Below are positions 6,026 to 12,255 of a DNA stretch of 31,568 nt, piece by piece (the stretch's first letter is position 1; the number at the start of each line of letters is the position of its first letter). The notes below the pieces were generated by a model that was not told the DNA's origin, ran no database searches, and saw nothing but the letters and a program-made list of their open reading frames with translations. The position numbers were made by a program, and so were the translations under genes. Source of the stretch: a virus; the IMG/VR virus record IMGVR_UViG_3300002143_000213, positions 1 through 31,568 of that record; one strand, 5' to 3'.

Positions 6026-6910
6026 CTAAATTAACAATACTGGTTCTAGTTTTCTGCCTATCTTCTTCAAATAAGATCCAGCTAAATTATGCATGTAATA
6101 AGAAGCGTATGTACTTGGATTGACACGCAGCAATTCAAAAGGATCTCCGTAATTTAAACTAGAATTAATAAACATAAATTTATGAAAAAATGGAGGAAAT
6201 CCATTTTTGTAGTGTATGAAATTAAAATTATCATTATTGTCTCGCATGTGTGATTCGCAATTGGGAAGATAATTCATATAAAGTTTAGATTTATTTTTCA
6301 TAAGAATAATTGCTAACATAATTTTATATGTTTTTTCATGAACCTTTTCATTCAATCTATATTGTTTCAACGACACATAAGCTATGTGTTCAATCAATGC
6401 ATTAAAAAAATCTAATTTCATGTTGTTGAAAACAATTACAGCACCCATGCTAATCCAATTATCAGATAAAAAATCATCAGTAACATCAAATATTTCTTTA
6501 AAGTTTGGTATTTCTTCCATGAATTTATTATAATCGAAATCTAAATTGCTGGAAAAAAACACAGAAGGAAATTCGGTCTTAACACTATCTTCAAAAGGCT
6601 TGTGCAATACAACATCGCTTTCCAAAAGAGCGAAAGATGATTTCAACTCATTGTTGTCAACGAGGTTTCTTATGGAAAAAAATATATTCGCCTTTGAGTA
6701 GCCAAATTCAAATCCATGATCTGGCATTTGATACATTTGAATTCCCTGAAACGCTGTGTTGAACATATATTTTAAATTATCAGAAAGAGTATCTGCAAAA
6801 AAAGATAATTTTAAATTACTTGTAAGATTTTTTTGTATAAAACTTTCAATAAGCAATTCATTTTGCCATTGATGAAATTCATTGATTTTTGATACTAATA
6901 AATAATCCAT
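6026..6910 (-). CDS. Putative glycosyltransferase (GT-A-like)
   Basis: 294 aa, ATG 6908-6910, no obvious Shine-Dalgarno. The acidic motif LLESDVVLHKPF (95-106) looks like the metal-binding DxD region of GT-A glycosyltransferases. It is followed by NWISMGAVIVFNN and, near the C-terminus, FIHYKNGFPPFFHKF, where a His in the last third often binds the donor phosphate. These are weak, pattern-level matches; the protein may belong to a phage-specific family. It sits in an apparent - strand pair with the ClpP-like gene (9-base gap) and is divergent from the HldD-like epimerase. A sugar-transfer role fits that neighbour and the methyltransferase at 4473, but no substrate can be named. Confidence 0.5.
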   Translation of the reverse strand: MDYLLVSKINEFHQWQNELLIESFIQKNLTSNLKLSFFADTLSDNLKYMFNTAFQGIQMYQMPDHGFEFGYSKANIFFSIRNLVDNNELKSSFALLESDVVLHKPFEDSVKTEFPSVFFSSNLDFDYNKFMEEIPNFKEIFDVTDDFLSDNWISMGAVIVFNNMKLDFFNALIEHIAYVSLKQYRLNEKVHEKTYKIMLAIILMKNKSKLYMNYLPNCESHMRDNNDNFNFIHYKNGFPPFFHKFMFINSSLNYGDPFELLRVNPSTYASYYMHNLAGSYLKKIGRKLEPVLLI

Positions 6911-6922
6911 AAACTATTTTAG

Positions 6923-6930
6923 TATAAATA
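6923..6930 (+). promoter_or_regulatory. TATAAATA, T4-type late-promoter-like octamer
   Basis: An exact TATAAATA lies 12 bases before the chosen ATG of the epimerase gene. TATAAATA is the late-promoter box of T4-like phages. However, the AAGGA Shine-Dalgarno follows immediately, so a start 6 bases downstream of the box would fall inside it. The match may be chance. Confidence 0.3.
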
Positions 6931-6942
6931 AGGAAAATGTTT

Positions 6943-7851
6943 ATGAAAATAATAGTAACAGGTGCCTCTGGTTTTATTGGAACGAATTTAGTCAAATATT
7001 TAAAAAATAAAAAAATGCATGTTATTGCAGTTTGCGATTACACTTGTGAATCTAGTGATATCGCAGATGAAGCTATTTTTACTGGTTTAATTGGATTGAA
7101 AAGTAAATATTTACTAACAAAAAAAGCGGACGCTATGATTCACATGGCAGCAAACAACGATACTTTATCAGAAGATACCGAACAAATGATGAGACACAAT
7201 TATCTTTCATCCAAAAAGATGCTTAAATTAGCAAAAAAACTTAATTGCAGTCGATTTGTTTACGCATCAAGTATAGCGGTGTATGGTAACAAAAAAGACC
7301 AAGAAGACCCTCTTAACATTTACGCTACATCTAAACTAATGTTTGATAATTTCATAACAGATAAAACTGCGTTCAATGGCGAAAAAGATATAACAATAGT
7401 TGGTTTGCGATTATGCAATGTTTATGGACCCTATGAATGCATTAAAGAAAGAAGAATGAGCTTTCTTGGACGAATGTTAAAGAACATGATACTTAACAAG
7501 ACAATTGATTTATTCGAAGAAACAGGCAACAAAAGAGATTGGGTCTATGTAGAAGATGTTTGCGAAGCGATTTTCAAATCACTTCAAGCAAGCAAACACG
7601 GTATTTACAATATTGGATCTGGAAGTACTATTTCTTTTATTGATTTGTTTGAAAAACTAGCTCGTATTACAAATTATAAAAATAAACCAAAATTAATTAA
7701 AAACAAAAACATAAAATCGTATCAAAACATAGAAACAAACGACATTTCATTGGCCGAAAGTGATCTTGGGTATAAACCTAAGTACGATTTAGACAAAGGC
7801 ATTGAAAAATACTACAAAGAAATTAAAGAGAATTATCCTGCCACTTTTTAG
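6943..7851 (+). CDS. NAD-dependent sugar epimerase/dehydratase, HldD-like
   Basis: 302 aa from ATG 6943, chosen over the ATG at 6937 because AAGGA (6930-6934) is 8 bases from it and only 2 from the other. It is an extended SDR with IIVTGASGFIGTNLV at the N-terminus (Gly7/10/13 bind NAD(P)). The catalytic set is VYASSIAVYG (107-115) with Y127-ATS-K131. NVYGPYE is the usual substrate-domain motif. HMAANNDTLSED...NYLSSKKML and GNKRDWVYVEDV...GIYNIGSG resemble ADP-heptose 6-epimerase (HldD/RfaD) more than UDP-glucose epimerases. It would supply an activated sugar, perhaps for the phage's glycosyltransferases. The TAG stop overlaps the end of the convergent nucleotidyltransferase gene by 29 bases. 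Exact substrate uncertain. Confidence 0.85.
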   Translation: MKIIVTGASGFIGTNLVKYLKNKKMHVIAVCDYTCESSDIADEAIFTGLIGLKSKYLLTKKADAMIHMAANNDTLSEDTEQMMRHNYLSSKKMLKLAKKLNCSRFVYASSIAVYGNKKDQEDPLNIYATSKLMFDNFITDKTAFNGEKDITIVGLRLCNVYGPYECIKERRMSFLGRMLKNMILNKTIDLFEETGNKRDWVYVEDVCEAIFKSLQASKHGIYNIGSGSTISFIDLFEKLARITNYKNKPKLIKNKNIKSYQNIETNDISLAESDLGYKPKYDLDKGIEKYYKEIKENYPATF

Positions 7852-9265
7852 TTGATAAAAATCTTTTTATTCCTTCTACTTCGTCTCCAACTGGCTTTCT
7901 GTTGTGGAAAGCATAATAAATAGGATTGTATTCCATAGATTCATCGTTCTTAGCATCGAAGTCTAAATCGTTTTCGTCATGATTGATGAAATTATCAAAT
8001 TTATTGCCATCGTGACCATTGAGGTTCATCCAATTTTTAAGTTTGTTTTTAGACAATCCGCATGGAGCATGCTTAAGGTCATAAAACATCATAGGGTCGT
8101 ATGAATTTTTTGCCCAATTGTGTAATTTCACAAGATGACAAATGTCGCCAGCCTCAGTTGACTTATATCCCAAAGACATCAAATCTTGTTTGGCATCTTC
8201 TGGTTCAGAGTTTTTATAAATATGAGCCAAACTTAAATGTTTGTCTCTATTTATTTCTGGAATATTTGAATCAAATTTAGAACTTGGGAATAAATGTTTT
8301 ACAATACCTAAACTATGCAAGGTACTTAAAAATTTCTTAGTGTTTACATCTGGATGAGACAAACCTTTTAAAAATTCATCATGTAATATTTTTTTATCAA
8401 ATCTTAAATTGTCCATTTTAGAAATAGAATTAATCAATCCTTGATCTGGTTTTTCTCCAAATCTATTCAACATACTAGCATATCTCATAATAACATGAGG
8501 ATCTTCTTCGATTCTTTTCGACATATTGTTGTTTATAAAAACAATTCTTTTATTTTTCAAATCACTTAAACCACCAAATGGATCTAACAAGTCTGCGTTA
8601 TCGCCATCTGAATTATTCAAAGGAATATACATGGAATTAAATGTCAAATCTCTATTCATGCCATCTTCTTCAATTGAAGAAGCTGCGTTGTTTTCATCTG
8701 GAGAAAGATATTTGCTCTTTGGAGCATTCGATAATGTCGAAACATTAAAGGTTTGTCCTTTAATGTGAACTTGGAATTCTATTTCTTTACCAGATTTGTT
8801 CCATCTACTTGCGTGGAAGTGCTTATTATCTGAATCTTCTGGCAAATCTTCGTATTTACTTCTATTTGATTTAGGGAAGTTTTCTGGTTTTACTTCTGTA
8901 AAATCATGTTCTTCATCGGACAAGATCATACGGATTTCTGATGGCGTAGCATCAGTCACTATATCGTAATTTTTAATTGTTTTGTTAGATAGATGGTCTC
9001 TTACCGCACCACCCGTAAGCCAAATTTTCTTCTTTTTAAGTTGTGGCTCTATTTCACCTTTGTTTTTTTGTATTGTTGTATAACCAAGTTTGACATTTTT
9101 AGAATTATCAAAAGCCTTGATTAAATCTCTCAAATTTGCATGAGAAGACTTGTTGACAGAAAACGGACTAAAGTCCTTTTCTTTTTGTAATTTAATCTTT
9201 GAAACTAAAGGCAAATCGCCATTGGTTTCTTTTAACAAACAATATTTTTTAAAAAAATTCGACAT
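7823..9265 (-). CDS. tRNA nucleotidyltransferase / poly(A) polymerase family protein (CCA-adding-like)
   Basis: 480 aa, ATG 9263-9265 with GGAGAG upstream. The class II head domain is clear. It shows IWLTGGAVRDHL (81-92, the GG-x-VRD turn), KNYDIVTDATPSEI (98-111), NRDLTFNSMYIP (the R-R-D-F-T-I-N equivalent), LLDPFGGLSDLKNKRI, and RIEEDPHVIMRYASMLNRFG (the ExDPxRxxR helix). These enzymes add CCA or A tails to RNA 3' ends. The first carboxylate of the DxD metal-binding motif is Asn99 (codon AAT), with Asp101 kept. An N-terminal extension of about 78 residues and a roughly 95-residue stretch between the motifs make it longer than usual. The N-terminus MSNFFKKYCLLKE is loosely like the head-targeting signature. 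It is the longest gene of the - strand block. Confidence 0.9.
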   Translation of the reverse strand: MSNFFKKYCLLKETNGDLPLVSKIKLQKEKDFSPFSVNKSSHANLRDLIKAFDNSKNVKLGYTTIQKNKGEIEPQLKKKKIWLTGGAVRDHLSNKTIKNYDIVTDATPSEIRMILSDEEHDFTEVKPENFPKSNRSKYEDLPEDSDNKHFHASRWNKSGKEIEFQVHIKGQTFNVSTLSNAPKSKYLSPDENNAASSIEEDGMNRDLTFNSMYIPLNNSDGDNADLLDPFGGLSDLKNKRIVFINNNMSKRIEEDPHVIMRYASMLNRFGEKPDQGLINSISKMDNLRFDKKILHDEFLKGLSHPDVNTKKFLSTLHSLGIVKHLFPSSKFDSNIPEINRDKHLSLAHIYKNSEPEDAKQDLMSLGYKSTEAGDICHLVKLHNWAKNSYDPMMFYDLKHAPCGLSKNKLKNWMNLNGHDGNKFDNFINHDENDLDFDAKNDESMEYNPIYYAFHNRKPVGDEVEGIKRFLSTKKWQDNSL

Positions 9266-9313
9266 AATCTCTCCAGTTGTATAAAACTATTTAGTACTAT
9301 TAATCAAAAAATA

Positions 9314-9631
9314 TCAAGGACTTGGAAGTCTTAAAACGTATAGAAGGTAAGCAGATGTTAAAATAACAACAATTTTAAAAGCCCAATCTGTAATTCTTGA
9401 TATAATACTTTCAGTAGAATTCGCCTTGCAACTAATATCTTTAATCTGCAATTCCAAATCGTGAACCTTATCAATTAAATTATCAATGTTTTGATTAATA
9501 AGGTTTATTTCCTTTTCTATGTTTTGAATATTTTCATCATTTCTATAAACGATGCTACTTATATGACTTATATTGGTAGATAAGTCTGACAATAAAATGA
9601 TTTGAGAATCTGTATTTTTAGAATTTGTCAT
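9314..9631 (-). CDS. Coiled-coil protein with C-terminal membrane helix (XhlA-like layout)
   Basis: 105 aa, ATG 9629-9631. Residues about 15-72 are a long heptad-patterned, Asn/Asp/Ile-rich coiled coil (IQNIEKEINLINQNIDNLIDKVHDLELQI, written here as its visible heptads in short: I-x-x-I/L repeats). A single hydrophobic helix follows near the end (FKIVVILTSAYLLYVL), then RLPSP. This layout, coiled coil then C-terminal membrane anchor with few residues after it, is that of XhlA-type haemolysin-enhancing / holin-accessory proteins. A role in lysis is possible but not shown, and no endolysin gene is adjacent. It is the last - strand gene before the + strand structural block, and 42 bases separate its start from the next gene. 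Confidence 0.6.
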   Translation of the reverse strand: MTNSKNTDSQIILLSDLSTNISHISSIVYRNDENIQNIEKEINLINQNIDNLIDKVHDLELQIKDISCKANSTESIISRITDWAFKIVVILTSAYLLYVLRLPSP

Positions 9632-9673
9632 ACTTGTCCATTTCTTTTTAAGCCTTTAACATATATAGGTTAT

Positions 9674-10183
9674 ATGAATCAAGACATACCAGAAAATGAT
9701 GAAAAACTTATAAATCAAAACATCGATACAGATATAATCGACCAATTGACAAAAGATGTTGACAATGTTGTACCTCAACTTAACATTGGTATGCCAGAGA
9801 ATCACATGTCTGATGTTTCGAACATAGTGAAAGACGAAGAACTCGTTGAAATGTACAAAGACATAATTGGCTACATTAAAGACGATAGGTCTCAAATAGA
9901 TACCTACATCGATAATTTCGCCAACATGGTTATGAATGACGGAGACGCAACATCGTCAACCAAAGAAGCTCTTGTTAATTTAATTAAAATAAAAAGTGAT
10001 ATGTCTGACAAAATGTCAAAAGTAGCAGATCTAATGACTAGAATTAAATTAAAAGAAAGAGATACCTTTCCTAAATACCTAGCAGCACAACAAAACAATA
10101 CAATTAATATTGGTAATAATGGAAATAATTCGAGAAGATCTTTGATAGAAGCATTAAATAAAGCAAAGATAAAAAAGGAATAA
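9674..10183 (+). CDS. Helical phage protein, possibly a terminase small subunit (gp16-like)
   Basis: 169 aa from ATG 9674 (the open frame runs further upstream, but that part overlaps the divergent gene and has no RBS; AGGT precedes 9674 closely). An acidic, flexible N-terminus of about 50 residues is followed by two or three long helices (residues 55-125: ELVEMYKDIIGYIKDD, STKEALVNLIKIKSDMSDK). Then comes a Gln/Asn stretch NNTINIGNNGNNSRRSLIEALN. The layout of helical hairpin, Gln/Asn segment with a short strand and a final helix recalls T4 gp16-type small terminases. However, the large terminase is not next to it, and I have no direct similarity. First gene of the long + strand block, only 4 bases before the next gene. 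Confidence 0.6.
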   Translation: MNQDIPENDEKLINQNIDTDIIDQLTKDVDNVVPQLNIGMPENHMSDVSNIVKDEELVEMYKDIIGYIKDDRSQIDTYIDNFANMVMNDGDATSSTKEALVNLIKIKSDMSDKMSKVADLMTRIKLKERDTFPKYLAAQQNNTINIGNNGNNSRRSLIEALNKAKIKKE

Positions 10184-10187
10184 TAGT

Positions 10188-11489
10188 ATGTCAAGAAATA
10201 ATACAACGCAATGGTGGATTAACGAACAAGAAATAGACCCAAGTGTAAATCAGCCAACGGCCGCTATTGCACCAGATGCAAACGTACAAGATCCAAATGC
10301 TACAATACCACCAGCTGATACCAACCAACAAGTTCTCAATCAATCTCCTCCAGAATCCTCAAAAGAAAACGAGGAAGATGATGTGTCGGAAGATCCTAAT
10401 TCTCCAGACATGCCAGAGGAAACCGAAAATAATGATGAAAATTTTGAATTATGGAAAGATACATTTTTCAAAGAATCAATCAAAGGCGATGCCAACAAGC
10501 TAATGGATCTAATTCACAAAATTAGAGACATGGAACTCGATTCTTATCCAAGAAAATTCGTTGAAGATAATCTTCAAATATGTTTTTTAAGACAAAATGC
10601 TAATATTCAAAAAGCTAGTGATAGTATTAGAAAATTGCTTCATCAAGAATTAGACAAAAACAATCCAGCAGTTTCTTTGGTAAACCATATTTCACAAACT
10701 CTAAAAGAATCAAATGAAATAAATCCTATATTTATAAAAATCAAAGGCTTGCTTGGAATGAAAGCAGATTTACATAGAAAATTTATCGCATCGCTAATTG
10801 GCGGAGTCCAAGTTGGAACTGGCGGTAATTTAGAAGATGTAGTTTATAACGAAAGAGATTTTTCAATCAGAATTTCAACTAGATTTAACGATAAATGGGG
10901 AAGAGTCGATATCGGTAAATGGTCTATGCGTGAAGATGATCCAAAAAAATTCCTTAGTGATCCAGAAATAAAAAGATTAGAAGACGGAAGTCCAGAAGAA
11001 AAAGATGTCCTCCGAAAAAGAATTTGTTTAGAAGCCTTGGCCGAGTCTTTCAAGAAAAGAGCCTTTATCATCAATGTGGCTAACGAAGATGGCACAGTAT
11101 ACACACTCGGATGGGATATATCTAATTGTATTAGAAACGCATACGAAGAAGGCAAACTTATAATCAAGTTGTCTAAATTAGAAAATTCAGAAGCTATGAT
11201 TTCAGATGATGGCAGCATAGTTTCATATGTGGATATAAAAATAAAATACGCAAAAGAATCTGGAGAATTGGATGACGAAGGAAATCCTTCAGTCGAAGAA
11301 CTTGATTTCATGGAAAGAATCGATGGCGTTATGTTTTTAACTGCAAATTACGATACAGTAAAAGAAGCCGTAAGTAACATGCAAGGAATAATATTAAAAG
11401 AAGAACCATATAAAGGTAATCCAAGTGATCTTAGATCACTTCAAAGATGCGTTCCAAATTCGAGTGAAATTTTACTTCGTCAATGTTAA
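10188..11489 (+). CDS. Hypothetical phage protein, 433 aa, disordered acidic N-terminus
   Basis: ATG at 10188, 4 bases after the previous stop, with AAGGA inside the end of the previous gene. The first ~85 residues are low-complexity, rich in Pro, Asn, Asp and Glu. The remainder is a mixed alpha/beta protein. A helical part (90-200) leads to a segment with IRISTRFNDKWGRVDIGKW, then beta strands (RAFIINVANEDGTVYTLGW) and an acidic loop near residue 360. Cys residues appear at the very end (RCVPNSSEILLRQC). No family recognised. Its place at the head of the virion-gene block, and its co-directional tight spacing, suggest a structural or assembly protein of the head or neck. Confidence 0.7.
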   Translation: MSRNNTTQWWINEQEIDPSVNQPTAAIAPDANVQDPNATIPPADTNQQVLNQSPPESSKENEEDDVSEDPNSPDMPEETENNDENFELWKDTFFKESIKGDANKLMDLIHKIRDMELDSYPRKFVEDNLQICFLRQNANIQKASDSIRKLLHQELDKNNPAVSLVNHISQTLKESNEINPIFIKIKGLLGMKADLHRKFIASLIGGVQVGTGGNLEDVVYNERDFSIRISTRFNDKWGRVDIGKWSMREDDPKKFLSDPEIKRLEDGSPEEKDVLRKRICLEALAESFKKRAFIINVANEDGTVYTLGWDISNCIRNAYEEGKLIIKLSKLENSEAMISDDGSIVSYVDIKIKYAKESGELDDEGNPSVEELDFMERIDGVMFLTANYDTVKEAVSNMQGIILKEEPYKGNPSDLRSLQRCVPNSSEILLRQC

Positions 11490-11499
11490 AGGAATTTAT

Positions 11500-11979
11500 A
11501 TGAGAAATTTTTTAGAATTCGTAGAAAGAAAACAAAGAGAATCACTTAAACATCTTAAGCTAATAGCAAATATGTTAGAAAATGATTTTTCAATAAGTAA
11601 ATTTTTAGAAAACAAAGATCCTTACATATTTGTGAAAGTTCCAAAAGAAAATAAGTCACTTAGTTTTTCTGGATTGAGAATATATGAAATTGGTGACTGT
11701 ATGGCGTTTAGAATCCAACAAGATCCCGATACAGAACCATACGGAATGGCCTACTCAATAAAAATCAATGAAATGTTTAATGATTTCATGAGCGATATGG
11801 ATACAGAAGAAGAAGTTCTTAAAGAAATTAAAAAATCAATCATCAAAGAAATTAAAAACTTTTTCATCAAGACGCAAAAAGCAGAAGAAGACATGATAAA
11901 TAAAGGGTCAGACCAAAAGAATCTTATCATGAAAGCTGGAGGAACAGATTATTCTGGTATGGTTTTAAATAAATATTAA
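11500..11979 (+). CDS. Hypothetical phage protein, 159 aa, capsid-targeting-like N-terminus
   Basis: ATG at 11500 chosen for its AAAGGA 7 bases upstream; the open frame begins at 11425 but that part overlaps the end of the previous gene. The product begins MRNFLEFVERKQ, with Phe at 4 and Phe at 7, as in several other proteins here. It has a probable beta sheet in the middle (YIFVKVPKENKSLSFSGLRIY, DCMAFRIQQDPDTEPYG) and a long charged helix (EEVLKEIKKSIIKEIKNFF). It ends KAGGTDYSGMVLNKY. No family recognised. It lies between the 433-aa protein and the Cys-rich protein in the same transcriptional block. Confidence 0.65.
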   Translation: MRNFLEFVERKQRESLKHLKLIANMLENDFSISKFLENKDPYIFVKVPKENKSLSFSGLRIYEIGDCMAFRIQQDPDTEPYGMAYSIKINEMFNDFMSDMDTEEEVLKEIKKSIIKEIKNFFIKTQKAEEDMINKGSDQKNLIMKAGGTDYSGMVLNKY

Positions 11980-11994
11980 TCATTTGAGGTAAAT

Positions 11995-12246
11995 ATGAAA
12001 AGTTTCAAAGAATGGAAAAATATAAATGAAAATTGTAGTTGTGGTTGCGGAAGCGATTGCGAATGCAATGACGGTGGAGCAAAAGAAGGAATGGAAATGC
12101 ACTTGAAAAACCTTCGAATTATCGCACATTACGCTCAAAAAATCCATGAAATGGTCGAAAATGGAGCAGACCTCGAAGAATGGCACCAAAACAAAATTTC
12201 CGTGTGTCGTGCCTATCTTTCAGATATCGGACACGCATTTGACTAA
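11995..12246 (+). CDS. Small Cys-rich phage protein, capsid-targeting-like N-terminus
   Basis: 83 aa with TGAGGT 6 bases before the ATG. It begins MKSFKEWKNINE, then a cluster C14-S-C-G-C-G-S-D-C-E-C24, which could bind a metal ion. A helical hairpin follows: EMHLKNLRIIAHYAQKIHEMV, then LEEWHQNKISVCRAYLSDIGH. The second part, with its L-x-x-W-x-x-x-K-I-x-x-x-x-x-Y-L-S-x-I pattern, recurs as I remember in small proteins of marine T4-like phages, where no function is known. The N-terminus resembles the T4 internal-protein head-targeting peptide, and Ile-Asn-Glu at residues 10-12 would be a fitting prohead-protease site. It ends 9 bases before the large glycosyltransferase gene. Confidence 0.7.
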   Translation: MKSFKEWKNINENCSCGCGSDCECNDGGAKEGMEMHLKNLRIIAHYAQKIHEMVENGADLEEWHQNKISVCRAYLSDIGHAFD

Positions 12247-12255
12247 GGAAAAATC

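Noticed and set aside
2788-7851. Stop-codon recoding (TAG read as an amino acid), as in some giant phages
   Set aside because: TAG ends the STAS gene, the glycosyltransferase-like gene and the epimerase gene at places where neighbours and RBSs fit; TGA and TAA also serve as stops. No gene needs read-through.
9602-9673. Longer N-terminus for the gene at 9674
   Set aside because: The extra 24 codons overlap the divergent membrane-protein gene, have no RBS and a Cys/Phe/Ile-rich composition unlike the rest.
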